From: Codonopsis lanceolata | Lineage: Eukaryota > Streptophyta > Magnoliopsida > Asterales > Campanulaceae | Assembly: GCA_013146195.2 (NCBI GenBank) | Contig: CM028381.1 | Location: 55,755,573 to 55,819,572 of the forward strand | Direction: 5' to 3' | DNA length: 64,000 nucleotides | Shown here: piece by piece, positions 1-12,466 of the stretch | Layout of the letters: each line of letters begins with the position of its first letter | How positions within the stretch are numbered: the first letter of the stretch is position 1 | Translations under genes and position numbers: made by a program | Notes under the pieces: generated by a model | Databases searched by the model: none | Told to the model about the DNA's origin: nothing | The model's input: the letters and a program-made list of their open reading frames with translations, nothing else

Positions 1-1243
1 TAGCTTATTATTGTGCTCATTGAGACCCACAAATCCCCATCCAGGCTATAAATAGAGCTTCGGGGTTCGCCTTTAGAAGAGGAATTCATCCGCAAAACTC
101 TCCACGTTCTAGTTACACTGAAGAAATAGAGAGCAAAGTGAGATAGTGAGTGATCTCCCCAAAGCCTCGAAACCCTGCCAAACCTCCTCCAAACACAAAA
201 CCAACCGGTCAAAGTGAGCCTTAGCCCCCCAGCTAGGTATCCACCCTATTTCCCCGGTCCAAAATCGTGGAAAGAACAGTTGCTCTGCCCGATTTAAAAG
301 GCCAAATCAGCCAGAAATAAGCCTTTATTCAGCCCGATTTCCACCTCCCTCAAGCCAACAAACAACCAAACACAAGCAGTCACTCTGCCCGAATCCCCAC
401 AACATTTCACAACACAAAAAAAAAAGACTCCCTCTCCCTGAAGGACAGAGCGAGCACACCCTAGGCCGTTAGTAGGTAAGTTTTAAGTTTTTATTTGTAA
501 AAGTGTTATTTTCAATCCGGCCCAATGTAGATATATAAGCGATTGTGCTGCCCGGATTTAGTTAGAAAATAACACTAAAAGAGCCATTATTATGGCCAAA
601 TATTTTCAAGTATATCTGTAATTATTTGTAAAAGAGACAGTTGCGAGTTTATAAATAATGTAGACAATGGATGTATTTGTAGGCAGTTAATGCTTTATTT
701 ATCTGTTAAATAAATATAACAAAATGCATACTTTAGCCAAAAACTGTTTTGAGACCGAAAGGGCGAGTTGGGTGCCTAGCACCTTCCCAACTCGTAACTA
801 AGCCTCCGGACCCGTTTTTATTATCTCTGGTTTTCTTTTTTTGGTTTTGCTTTATTTCTTCCTCAAAATAAAGATGGCGACTCTAAAACATTTTGAATCC
901 AGTGGGGCCTCGCAACATCTTTCCTTGCACTTTTCCGTTTTCCCCTAAAAAAGGGAGAATGAGAATGGAAAGGTGATGTATTCCTATATCCTGGTATCCC
1001 CTAAACAAGGGATAACTTGATGTAGAAAACCCAAAGCTCCCATATTGGATCAAAAATCTACTAAAGGCAACCGAGTTGTATTCAACACGCTACTCTGACA
1101 GCACTCCTCTTGCACTTTTAATTCCGCCGTCCCCTAGGGAGGCTGGAATGAGAGCAGTGGATGTCCCGCATCCGCACGTACGCGCACCCCTATCCAAGGA
1201 CACGCGGGGCGCGGGCGCACCGTCCCGGGAACCCACATGGGCA
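1..1243 (+). repeat. Partial LTR of a Tat-lineage Ty3/gypsy element
   Basis: This is the same sequence family as the reverse-strand LTR at 43785-45540. Shared blocks include a TATA box (CTATAAATAG, 46-55), the leader with the CCCCCCAGCTAGGTATCCACC block near 224-245, the GGGCGAGTTGGGTGCCTAG block near 760-780, and the GATGGCGACTCT motif near 873. The start lies left of the window. The right end is placed near 1243 by matching the other LTR. No primer-binding site follows, so it is a 3' LTR or a solo LTR. The end positions are inferred. Confidence 0.65.
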
Positions 1244-1251
1244 CACTGGAG

Positions 1252-1253
<2 letters not shown>

Positions 1254-1294
<41 letters not shown>
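1254..1294. repeat. (TA)n microsatellite
   Basis: About 40 bases of uninterrupted TA sit between the LTR end and the hAT-like relic. A small reading frame across it encodes a run of Ile-Tyr and is not a gene. Confidence 0.9.
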
Positions 1295-1298
<4 letters not shown>

Positions 1299-1621
1299 TT
1301 CTAAACTTGGCTGGTTTATTGCTTTGGTTTGTTTTTAGTTCTAAACTTGACTGGTTTATTGCTTTGGGGTTGTTGAGAATTGAGATTAATGATAGGTTTG
1401 TATATTTTTGTTCATTTTACAAATATAGCCAAGTGTTTGATAAAATGACAAATATAAAAAAAAAGTAAATTGGTAGTCAATGTGTTTGATCTTTGATGTA
1501 AATTATCAAAAAAATGGTAATTATGCCTTAATTATAGGCCTCGCCTAAGCCCCGACTAGTCCCCTAGGCACTAGGCGTTAGTGTGCCGCCTAGCGGTCAC
1601 CTAACAATTTTTAGAACCTTG
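1295..1621 (+). mobile_element. hAT-like MITE relic, left end missing (CCTAGGCG family)
   Basis: It matches the right half of the complete element at 12467-13264 and, in reverse, the one at 49590-50142: a TTGAGAATTGAGATTA block, the ATGACAAATATAAAAAA block, and a terminal GC-rich part with the TAGCGGTCACC motif ending in TTTTTAGAACCTTG. The left terminus is absent, apparently lost at the TA microsatellite. About 50 bases (TTAGTTCTAAACTTG...) are directly duplicated at its left edge. It has no coding capacity. Confidence 0.6.
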
Positions 1622-1890
1622 GCAAAAACTGTAAAAATAGTTCTGATGCCTAGCATTGACATCAGCATTATTGGGGTTTTTTTTTGTTTTGAAAAAACTG
1701 TGAAAACAGTTCTGATGCCTAGCATTGACATTAGCATTATTGGATTTTTTTTGTCTTCAAAAAACTGTGAAAACAGTCCTGATGCCTAGCATTGATATCA
1801 ACAATATTGGATTTTTTTTGTCTTGAAAAAACTGTTAACAGTTCTGATGCCTAGCATTGACATCAGGATTATTGAATTTGTCTTCATTAA
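1622..1890. repeat. Tandem repeat, four units of 65-69 bp
   Basis: The motif TCTGATGCCTAGCATTGA recurs at 1642, 1711, about 1778 and 1843, each preceded by AAAACTGT and followed by an A/T-rich spacer with ATTATTGG. The array starts directly at the hAT-like terminus. It encodes no protein I recognise. Confidence 0.8.
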
Positions 1891-3218
1891 TGACATTTTT
1901 GTCATTTGACAACCAACTTGTAATATATGAAATGTCCAAAAAAATTGATGAATTTAGATAAAAACATGTTTATAAAATTGTACCCACATGAAATTTACCC
2001 AATCCTAATTTAAACCCAGCCCACAAACTTTATTGACTAACAATTTAAAAAAAAAAAGATATGGCAACCAATGCTCAATATACTTCATTATTAATTATTA
2101 AATCATTAAGTAAACGAGTTTTTAATTCATGAAATAAGAAACTATAATAGATCTGTACTGAGTTGAAAGGTTTTTCAGTTAAGACGAAGGCAGAGAAGAA
2201 GGAAGAAGAAGAAGACTTACGACGGAGGAGATTAAACAAGAAGGTGGAGGATGTAAACATGTTCTTTATGCTTTTATACTGCGATTCATAAATTTTATTA
2301 CATTATTTTTGTACCGCGATTCAAAAGTTTAATTTCCTAATCTATTTTTGCACCGCGATTCATAAATTTCATTGTATTAATTTTTGCACTACAGTTTAAA
2401 GTTTAATTTGCTTGTCACTTTTTGTACCGTGATTCATAAATTTTAATTGTACCGCGGTGTAAAAATAATGACATCCGTAACGCGCATATAGTTCATTAAG
2501 GGTATCGTAGTCATTTTGCCATCAAAAGTGACTTTTTCCGGTTGAAAATAAAAAGTGTGTACTGTAGCGATTAAACACTTTAAAAAGTAGACGGGCCACA
2601 ATTTTTCCAAAATGGTAAGTATCTCGTTCGCAATAATTTTTAGGTGATAACCGAACCGGTACCATGCTGTGGAATTATATAACTGCAAAAGTTCATAATT
2701 ATTTTGTTAAACCGTTACAGTACACTTTTTGGGGAAAACAACGAAAATAGCCTTAATGAAGGAGAGGTACACACACAAAGCCACTATCCCAATTTATGCA
2801 TTAGTAAAAAAATTTGTTGGCAAATTTTTTTGGGTGTTGGTCGAAATTTTTGTGTGTCGTTAAGCAAAAGTCACTGCCCAAAATTTGGGCGTCGCTCAAA
2901 ATTTTGGGTGTCGTTCAAAAATTTTGGGGCTACGATCAAAATTGAGGCATAATTGGAAGAAATGATGCCTAAGTAATAACACCGAGGCATGATTGGGCGT
3001 TGTTCATTTTTGTGGGCTCAAAACATTGGGTATCGTTGCCTCCAATTTGGGTGTCGTTGCCATGACCAACACACCCACTTCATATGCAACACAAACATAA
3101 TAGACGAAATAAATGAAAAGGTGACTAATAAGCTCAAAAACAACGACATGTTTTATATTCACTGAAGTTTTCATGATAATGATTGTACTCTTCATATACA
3201 ATGCCACCATAGTTGCAT
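1891..3218. other. Intergenic, AT-rich; short interspersed repeats
   Basis: I see no gene. Between 2279 and 2460 the motif ACCGCGATTCATAAATTT recurs four times with variable spacing (near 2279, 2313, 2353, 2426). From about 2875 to 3060 the sequence repeats words like TTTGGGTGTCGTT that lead into the foldback array downstream. Confidence 0.5.
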
Positions 3219-3400
3219 GTCGTGCGTCGTTGCATCCAATTTGAGTGTCTTTATCTCCAATTTGGGCGTCGTTACCTCTAATTTGGGCGTCGTTGCCCAA
3301 ATCATAGGCAACGACACCCAAATTATAGGCAACGACGCCCATATTATAGGAAACGACTCCCACATCGTAGTCTTCAATAATCACATCATAGTCTTCGCCG
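3219..3400. repeat. Foldback array of TTTGGGCGTCGTTGCC units
   Basis: The left half repeats CCAATTTGGGCGTCGTT (with variants) several times on the + strand. From about 3291 the same unit continues in inverted orientation (GGCAACGACGCCCAAATT). The whole array could fold into a long hairpin. Overlapping reading frames exist on both strands only because the unit length keeps frames open. No terminal repeat or target duplication was identified around it. Confidence 0.65.
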
Positions 3401-4028
3401 ATCTCTTCCACTGCCATCGAGCAAGATTGTACGTATTGTAGTAAAAAATGGTGTCAAAAATTGTTTTTATCATGTCCAGAGATGTCAATCCAGGCTACCT
3501 TGCAAAGCTAGTTTCAAATTTCTGAACTTCCCATGTTGAACAAGTTTGAGTTTGTTTATGTTTTGAGGAGTAGTTTGGATCGTTGTGATCATGGGAGATT
3601 CGTGAGGTATATTGTAAAAAATCAATAAATAGACTCGGGATATAAGAAAGAGTAGAGCCAGTAGTTCACAAAGCTCATTATCGAAGATGATGATGATGAT
3701 GACTATGATAGGGAGAGGTAGCATGGGTATTTTAGGAAGAAAAACACAAAACAATACTTTTGCGGTAATGAAAAAAATTGAGTACTGGAGAGGTTATAAT
3801 TTCATAAAATGGGACCGGTGCGCAATTATTCCATAATTTTTTTACTAAAATGGCTTCTACATACGCACGGGTACAAAATAAAATCTTTAAGCCCTTCATT
3901 CTACTCAAAAAGTGCATGTTTGAAATATTGATAATTAAGTGATATATAACTAATGTTAGCAATCCGGGCACGTGACCCGATTCAATGTATCCGCTCACAT
4001 GGGCCAAAGAGTCATACTTATAATACTA
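3401..4028. other. Intergenic, no recognisable feature
   Basis: AT-rich sequence between the foldback array and the Helitron 3' end. It has short frames with no coding signature and nothing I can support as a gene or element. Confidence 0.5.
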
Positions 4029-4449
4029 CTAGATCTTCATGCTCATGCCTATGACACGATGCCAATATATCTGATTTCGTCAATTGATATGACAGTGTGT
4101 AAATAGAATGTGTGATTTAAAAAAAAATTACAGTTGAAGGGTACATTGCTTCAAGTGATAGTTGAGGGATTGATGTTTTATAAGAGGTGATTGTTCAGAA
4201 GATTAATCGCAGGGTGTGACTTTGCAATGTAAAAATAAAACATAGGGAGAAGAAGAAAGGGTGGCTGCTCATAATATTAATTGTAGGGGGTGACTTGTAA
4301 TAGGGAAAGAAAAAATAGAGAGTTAAAAATGGATAACTACTCATACATGTGAATGCGAGGGCGAATCTCAACCGTTAAATTTTTTAAGATAATTTAATCT
4401 CAACCTCTGAATAGCCCTAGTCAATTACCTAGCTATTTTATAATATAGA
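4029..4449 (-). mobile_element. Short non-autonomous Helitron
   Basis: Read on the - strand, it starts with TC at 4449 (TCTATATTATAAAATAGCTAGG) and ends with CTAG at 4029, just after a degenerate GC hairpin (TCGTGTC-ATA-GGCATGA). Next base after CTAG is T, as expected for Helitron insertion between A and T. The start closely matches that of the neighbouring larger Helitron. It has no coding sequence and directly follows the 3' end of the larger element. Confidence 0.6.
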
Positions 4450-4879
4450 CTAGATTCTGAGCCCGTGCCTATGGCACGGCGCCAGTTTGGGAATTGATCG
4501 ATATATGGAGCAGACAATGTTGTAATAGATTAATATTTATTTAGAATTTTGTAGGAGTTGAATATATGTACACTACACAACTAAAATGGGAGAAAACCCA
4601 AATACCTAACAAAATAAAACATTTTACTTGGGCATTTAATTTAATTTATAAAAAAATAGACATGTAAAAAGAACATTTTATTATTTTCTCAATAACAAAA
4701 ACTCAGTCTTCTTCTGAGGACTATTGCTTCACAACAATGGTTGATTTAGAAACATGAGATGCAATAACTTTGTCCATTATTTCCACCTACATATGAGACA
4801 AATAAAATTCAAACAAATTAGTTAACCATATTTTATGCATTATAGTCGTTTAATTAAAATATAAAAAAAGAACTTACTG

Positions 4880-6060
4880 CTTCATCTACAAAACTCCAAT
4901 CCTCCCACATATCATCATACAATATTGTGGGTACATATCTTACTGCAACTTGAGATGTAGGTGGAGGGGTGTCGGAGATGCAGGTGGAGTTGGAGGTGGG
5001 GTTGAAGAGACCTATTTGAAACAATGAATAAGATAGAAATTATGTAAATGTAAAACTTGTATCAAATGTAATTATTAACGCTTATCTAAAAAAAATAGTG
5101 CTTACAAATTCTTCTACAAAATCAGAATCATAAGAATTAGGTGGTGTTGAAGGTGGCGTGTCAAATGGAGTTGCGAAGACGTATTTGAAAGTGTGCGTTA
5201 GTTAAAAAAAACTATATAAATTTTAAATTTGAGTCAAATGTAAAAATGAACAATTTTTAAAAATAAGTTATAGTTAGATTCAAGAAAATCATGTAGCTTT
5301 AAGATAGGATTTTATACCTGTTGTAAAAGTATTATTGAAGAACTTCCGGATAAACTATATTTGTTGTCGAAGTCTCTTCTTCTGATGGCAAGAGGATTGT
5401 TATTATACTGAATGTAGTACATCGAGATAGTACAACGTATAATTGACCATGAGTAAACACTGGCGTTCGAAGGTCAATGCCGACAAATTTAATAGACTGG
5501 CCTTGTGATTTAACTATAGTCATTGCAAAGGCTAACCTAATTGGAAATTGTCGTCTTGTAATGGGAATAGTAAGTTCAGAAACAGAAAGCATAAGAAAAT
5601 TCTTGGTATAAATACCAAATTGCTAGCTTTATCTCCAGTTAAGATTTCAGCTTTTCAATAATGCGTTGCACACATCTAACTATTCTCAGTATTGTTCCAT
5701 TGTAAATACCATCTTTTGAGACAAGATTCCTAAGAAAAATAACGGGAAACCGAATTTCAATTGAAGGTATGAAGGGGGGAGACCAGCAAGATTCAATGAG
5801 TTTAAATATTCAACCGGGTATCGATTTGCCATGATCGGATCACTTGCATCATCTTCTACATTTTTGTTTGCTTGTAAATAACTAATGAAATTTCCCGAGA
5901 TATATTAAGTGCTTCAAAATTTATTTTATTAACATCATCATTATGTGTAGAGAGAATAGTACAATCGGTTAAGAATTTTGATGTAGAAGGTCTTCACACT
6001 TCCGAATTGATGAAGGTAAGTCAATGAGTTCATTTGGATTGGATCCCACCTAGTGATTGA
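4880..6060 (-). pseudogene. Helitron PIF1-like helicase C-terminal remnant
   Basis: The best-preserved exon (5592 to 5332) reads ITRRQFPIRLAFAMTIVKSQ, then GQ, a FVGIDLR stretch and THGQLYVVLSRC. This matches helicase motifs V/VI of the PIF1-like domain of plant Helitron RepHel proteins, where the usual form is NKSQGQ...HGQLYVALSR. Upstream on the same strand, split by frameshifts, are pieces resembling the same protein (NDDVNKIN, then EYLNSLNLAGLPP, then EAEILTG-like). Downstream pieces near 5120-5170 and 4880-5010 end at GTAAG donors and may be 3' exons. Known family role: rolling-circle transposition. Several stops and frameshifts show that it is dead. Confidence 0.75.
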
Positions 6061-7204
6061 AATTAAATAAATGTCAATTATAAAATGTTTATTAATGATT
6101 CAATGGATTCTTTTTTCCCCCCTTTTTTTGGTTTCAATGTTTAACTGAATATATAGCATACAGATTACAGAGTTGTTGTCTCTTGCTTACTGCGTAACAT
6201 TAGTCTCTTCCTAAATCCCACAATCAATGGCTTGAGCCTCATACACTTGGGGTCTTTTCCTTTCCATATTTATTTTTCACTTTTCGGTTGGAGCGTATTT
6301 TCTTATAATTATCTTGTATCTAAGTTAAAATAACATTAATACTTTTGGGAAATCTGAGATTGTGGAAGTTAGGAGAGCTTGTAAGACATGAGTTGTTGAT
6401 CTTGATTTTATATATTTAGTAGTCATATCAGTGAGCCATCATGTATTATGTAGTTTGTTTGATACCATGTTGATGTTAAACAAAGACTTTGTTTTGGTTG
6501 CCCCGTGAAAGATGTCATGGAACCAATAAATGGGTTAAAGTTTTAAGTTTGTTGTTTGCCCCATTTTATATCATAGTTAGATAATACAAAGCATATGCAA
6601 ACCTTTAAACAAAGCCAGAAGGTGTTTGCATTGACATGACTCCTTCCATTGATTATTGCTTCCATATGCTCTTCCCCTTTCTAGCCGCCTACTCCTAGAA
6701 ATGGGCAACATTGCATTTTTCTCCTTCTTTACTATTGCGAGTTGGGTCTCTATCTTAATGTATCTTCTAGTTAGCCTAAACTGTATATCTCCAAGCTTTT
6801 ATCATTTGAAAGTAGTTAGTATAAGTGCTTTGTGTATGAATAAAATAAACTCTTAAACTTTTATAGGAGTATACTTAGGCTTGGCAATCTCGATCCGTTA
6901 CCCACAAACCCGAACAACCCAACCCATTAATTTCACGGGTTAAGATAGGTTACCCATGATAACCCAACAAATTTCTCGGGTTACCCATGATAACCCAACA
7001 AATCTCATTGAGGAGGGAAAATTTTCATTCTCAATTTAGTGTATTATTATTTACTACCGTGAATGAAGAGAGAAAATCAGAGTGAGGATGAGAAGGAAAA
7101 ACAAATCCCAAAAACAATACAACCATGCAAAGGATCTATCACTGTTGAGTTCATCTAAAAGAATTTTTTTAACCAAAATATGGATTAACATAGAAGAGAC
7201 GAAA

Positions 7205-7815
7205 GGATCTTGTGGACATCAATTAAGAGCTTGGGTTATTAACAAACCAGAGGGGAAAAGAAAACAGAGAAAGAAAGCTTAAAAGTTGATGAAAATCAAA
7301 AAATAATTACATGAACTTAAAGAGAGTATAACAGCAAGGGCTGGAAAGAGAGAGACCGGGGAAGGAAAAATTTGTTTAAAGCCACAATAGAAATCAGCCA
7401 CTGCATGGGGACATCAATTAAGACCTTGGGTTATTAACAAATCGGAGGGAAGAAGAAAACAGAGAAAGAAAGCTTACAAGCTGATGAAAATAAAAAATTA
7501 ATTACCTGAACTTAAAGAGAGTATAACAGCAAGGGCTGGAAAGAGAGAGATTGAGGAAGTAAAAAAAACCACCATACAGACAGTGGGGGGGAAGGAAAAA
7601 AAGTTTGAGTATAAAAGGGGATCCAAACATAATTATAACAGTATAATGAAACCCAGAAGAGGAGGTTAACCAAATAAATAACAGCTGTAGGATGATAGTA
7701 AGAAAAAGAATTTGGGTCTAAAAAGGGATCCAAACCTAATTATAACAGTATAAGGAAACCCAGAAGAGGATGTTACCCAAATAAATGACAACCGTAGGAT
7801 GATAGTATAAAAAAT
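7205..7815. repeat. Two adjacent direct duplications
   Basis: A block of about 190 bp beginning near CTTGGGTTATTAACAAA (7230) recurs near 7424, including the GAGAGTATAACAGCAAGGGC segment (7323 and 7518). A second block beginning GATCCAAACATAATTATAAC (about 7619) recurs at about 7727. Both lie near the 5' end of the Helitron and are diverged, so they are old. Confidence 0.7.
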
Positions 7816-8079
7816 TAAATCCTGACATCTAAATAGCCATAGTCAATTACCTAACTTCTTTATAATATAGATTATTGGTAGTTAGTTCCCTAATCCAACG
7901 GTATTTGGGATAAACCTAACTTGACGTACAAAAAAAAAGGTTTCTCATATAATAATATAAATAAGACAAGTGAAATGATAAAAACTCTAACAATGTATCA
8001 CACACATAGAACCTCCCGTTTGGTGTAGTCATTTCTCTCTCTCTGCGCTGACCCGACCCCCAATCTCTATACGAGTCCT

Positions 8080-10991
8080 GAGTCGAGCGTCGAATAAACA
8101 TATAAAACAACAAAACACGTGCAAAGCCCCCACTAATAATAGGCTAATAAAATCACCTGATAAAACATAGCCACTCATGTGATTAATATAAACACCACAT
8201 GCATGAAGTTAAACTCCAGCATCAACAGATAATACAAGACCAGTAACGTCAAAGTACCCAAAGTAGAACTTATATAACTCTACATAACAAAAACCCATCC
8301 TCACATTATACAAATACAAACTCCTATGGAATTGCATAACAAAAGACAACCTGCTGTACACTAGTGCCTCGCCGACCTCACCTCGAACTCCTTGTCTGGC
8401 TGGGATCTAAGGCAAAATAAATAAAGGGAACGGGGTGAGTGATAACTCAGTAAGTTACTATATGTAACTACATGGTATGTTGTTATGCACATGTTATAAA
8501 CACATATGTAAATCAAGTATAGATGTACATATACTTGCACACATAACGTTGATCATGTTATAACGCACATTGACTCAACGTGATTAAACACATAATTAGG
8601 ATATGCAACTATAGGCGAGCTTTCTGTCTCGACTTGTATCTCAAATACCAAAGCTGTGTTCCTGTTGCTGTACACACGCTGATACATGTCTGATCGCATG
8701 CTGAACCATGTCTGAACCCAATAGTATCTAGAACCAATGACCTTGGGACTTAACCAGGAGTCTCATTACCCCGAGTTTTACCCAAGAGTCTAGCCTTCTG
8801 TTTGTCATGTGAATTGCTCTAACAAGGCTACATCCTTGTCACGGCCAATAACAAGTGAGAGACCCATGCAACAACCCGTAGTGATCACGAGATTTAACTC
8901 TCGTAAAGACTACTGTCGTCCCATTGTCGACACAACCACATATGCCAGCTGGACTCAATGCGATGCACAAGTAGATGTTTACTTGCTACTAAATACAACC
9001 GTCGAGTCCCAAAGTAAAGGAGCTCAACACACGTAACAATCATGCTTATTTGCCTGTAAATAAACACTTAAGTATTTATTTGCTTACACACAAATACCAA
9101 TGTATGTAATATTTTACATATAATAAACTATACCAAAGTATTCCCCATTATCGTAGGAATCGAGTACGTCACTCTTTTATATTTTAGTGTCCTTAAATCT
9201 AGGGGTGGAATTGGGACGGGACCCGTCCCGATTAGCCTTATCCCAATCCCGTCCGATAGAATTTGAGATTTCAATTTTCTTCCCGATCCCGTTCCCGATA
9301 AGTGTCGAGACTCGACGTGTCGGGATCCCGACAGTTCGGGAGATAAAAATCTCATAATCCCGACTATAATATTTATGAACAATATCTCTGACACTAAAAT
9401 ATTTTTAAAATATCTCCATTATGATTAAGATTTCAGACTGTATATTTACAAGTATACTTGAATATTTACTTAATGGTGGGTATTGATGAATATGTCATTA
9501 TGAACAAAATGCACTCCTCACTCGCAGGAGAAGAGTTGCACTAATGTAGAAACTTGATAGACAAAAAAAAAATCACAACATAACATTGTGAAAATAAATT
9601 TAACAAATACCATTAAGTAATTTTAGCAAGTACACAATAGACATTGTTTGAAAGATAATCTCTTGGCTTGACAATAGTACATACTCAAAATATTTATAAA
9701 AAAATTTATAAAAAATTTTGAAAAAAATTAAAAAAATTAAAAACAAATTAAAACAAATAAAAATAATAAAAAAAAAAAAAAATTAGTCGGAATCCCGACG
9801 GGATTGATATATTTCCCGAATCCCGTCCCGAAATAAGTCGGGACGGGAAAAATCTGGACAAAGTCGAGATCGAGATTACGTCGGGACGGGAAAACGGGAC
9901 TTTTTGCCCGCCCTACCTAAATCGACTCCGTTGAGTAATTTGTTTAATATTTATAAATTTCGGGCATCACCGCGACTTGCAGGATTCATCCAAACACAAT
10001 CTCACCGACGTATTACGGCATAATAATGATTTAAAACAATTTAATACATTAACCAGTTAAAATTAATAATAATTCGTAACTAAATTATTTATACTTCATA
10101 TTCAAAACAAATCATATGGAAGTAGCCCACAGTTCATGTATGCAATTACTACATACAAAGGAAATGAGATAGTAATTTTCCTCTATAGAAAAATATCGAT
10201 GAAAACACAAAATATTCGGGTATAAATGTAGCCCTTAACACATAGAACACCCCTGCGGAGTCGGAATTAAAAACGAATAATATTTCGTTAATAAACCAGG
10301 CCAAAAGTGAAAACCCTCGATAAACTCACGTCAAAGAACTCGACTGAAGAAAGAAGAAAGAAAGAAGGAGAGAAGAAACGTGAGAAAGACTCTCACCCAA
10401 AACAATTAAACAAAGCGGAAGGTGGTCTCCACTGACCAGCCAAAGAAAAACAAAGGAAAAGGAGGTAAGCCAAATTGTTTGACTTAGCTAAGTCTTCAGT
10501 CGAAACTATAAAAAAAAAAGATGTCAAGTGAATGATCACTTGGTGTTTAATAAAATATTCAATATATATAACTAGTCAATAATGTCAAATAAATTAATCA
10601 TCAATTTGACCTAATTTGATACTAATTAATCATTATTAATTAACCAATATTAAAATAAAAATATATTTTAATAATATAAAAAGAAACACGTAACATATGA
10701 TACATTTCGGGTCAATCTAGCCGAAAATATATATTTTCTAGTTTTAACATGTCATTTCCTATTTCAACGTTATAAATCATAATTAACATAATCAAAATCC
10801 AATATGGACTTTAAACACGTCACACATCAAACCCAACATATCTTGAGCTTAAATGGACTCTCGTAGAGCAATTACCCAAGTCAACAACACAAAACATATA
10901 AACACATTAAACATAACACGTAGCACGTAATTAATTATGTTAATACACCATAATGCAAAATTAATAAAATATGCAATTCCCGGGTGTTACA
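8080..10991 (-). repeat. LTR of a Tekay/Del-like Ty3/gypsy element, reverse orientation, solo or truncated
   Basis: On the - strand it begins at 10991 with TGTAACACCCGGG, the start typical of this lineage and similar to TGTAACACCC at 26813. A block near 8380-8460, read in reverse (ACTCACCCCGTTCCC..., then CTTAGATCCCAGCCAG), matches 28430-28500 in the LTR of the gypsy derivative downstream (CTTAGATCACAGCCAGGC). The other end is estimated from that alignment and is uncertain. A 716-bp hAT-like element sits inside. No internal coding region is attached. Confidence 0.5.
9200..9915. mobile_element. hAT-like non-autonomous element
   Basis: Terminal repeats are TAGGGGTGGAATTGGGACGG at the left and, in reverse complement, TAGGGCGGGCAAAAAGTCCC at the right. 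Flanking 8-mers CTTAAATC (9192-9199) and CCTAAATC (9916-9923) differ at one base and fit an 8-bp hAT target duplication. Both ends are rich in CGGGAC words, and the centre is A-rich. It has no transposase. It is nested within the reverse LTR. Confidence 0.65.
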
Positions 10992-12458
10992 CACACTCTC
11001 TCTCCTAGATATATTTTACCAAATTCCCCCTCTAAGTCTAATAATCAAGAGACTTTGATTTACGATGTGGAATAGCGGTTAATATTCGTACAACATATGT
11101 GATATCAATCTGACAAGAAAAAGTTACAAATTATATAGTTCGTGGTGTACGTAAGTTTGTAGCACAAACCGAAAGTATTTCGTTTCGCTCTAGGGTTCAA
11201 ATTTGCACAAGATAATTTATGAACCCATTTACATAGTGAATTGGTTTCGCTTCCTTCAACCAGCATTATGGTTTGTTACAAATAAAGTAATATTTTAGCA
11301 TAATCATTATGTTAATATGTACAATTATAATGTTTTAATGATTGTAAACATACTTTTTAAAAATAAATTCTTTAAAAGAAATATATTAAAATAATATAAT
11401 AGACAATTTAACTTAAAGGAGGAGAAAATTGTCTGCAACAAGGTGAGTACCTATTTTCTTAGAGGTCACCTCATCTAAAATATACTATTCCCTCCATCTC
11501 AAACAGAGTATTTTTCTTTGCTCAATTAGTAAACAAAAACTAAAATTCTTTTTAGAACAGTAAGAATAAGAATAAGATTGATGCTTAGAGGGTCCACCAT
11601 GGTGCGTTGATGAGACTCAATCTTCCAGCTCCAATCAGGACCCAACAAGTGTCAAGAAGGAATAGCCAAGTTATTCAACTGTAACAGTGTCGATACTTGA
11701 GTGTAGTGTTTACATTTAGGTGACAACAAATTTATTATCAGAATTAAGATTGGATACGATTAATAAATTAAATATTTGGATATTAGGTACGTAATTGACG
11801 ATAATAATATATGTTATTAGGATAAAACCCTTATCTCCAGATTAGTTATACAAAGAGAAAGAGTGATATTATTAGCGCTCTCGTTAAATAAAAAAGAGAT
11901 AAACATTTTTAATTTCAAAACTATCCTAGTATATAATATCAAAATTAATAACAAATACATTAATGATACTAAGATTAATAATACTATTTATCCTGACCCT
12001 ATTACCAAACAAACCCTTTAGTTTCTAGTTTATTGGGTTTTTTTGTTTGCCTAATCAGTAAAAGGGTGATGAAAGTGTATTGCCGGGGCAGATCTAGGGT
12101 GTGTGATGTGGGTTGCAGCCCACGTCAAAATTTTGCAAAAAAAAGGGGTCAAATTTTAACCGAATCACTTTGTGAGTTTGTAACCGCTAAATAGTAAATA
12201 CCCTGTGTTTTTTTAACTTGAAAACAAATATTTTTGTGGACGTAAAGACAATTATATCCTTAATGAATCGAATGCGCTATGAATCACTTATTCAGTGCAT
12301 TGTGTTGTGTCAATTAGTGCATCGTGATGCACTGAATTCATTTGTGATGCATATTTTGATGAATGCTTTTGTGCATTGCGATGCACACAATCATGAATCA
12401 AAATCTCTCATTTCAAGCCTATCCCCATTTCGGTGGTGCAATAATTTTTATTTTCAAA
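10992..12458. other. Intergenic, no gene seen
   Basis: AT-rich. Near 11486 the sequence TACTATTCCCTCCATCTC resembles the terminus of Stowaway-type MITEs, but I could not find its partner. From about 12200 to 12400 the words GTGCATCGTGATGCAC form short palindromes related to the repeats at 13560-13960. Confidence 0.5.
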
Positions 12459-12466
12459 CAATTTAG

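Larger units (their letters stand above)
4450..7871 (-). mobile_element. Helitron with decayed RepHel helicase
   Basis: On the - strand the element begins A|TC at 7871 (TCTATATTATAAAGAAGTTAGG) and ends at 4450 with a strong hairpin (GCCGTGCC-ATA-GGCACGGGC), a short spacer and CTAG, followed by T. These are the standard Helitron 5' TC, 3' hairpin and CTRR features. It contains a remnant of the Helitron helicase on the same strand. The remaining internal sequence includes tandem duplications (7205-7815). Frameshifts and stops in the helicase make it non-functional. Confidence 0.7.

Noticed and set aside
3004..3441. Frames of 61-137 codons on both strands
   Set aside because: They result from the foldback repeat with a unit near 24 bases, a multiple of three.
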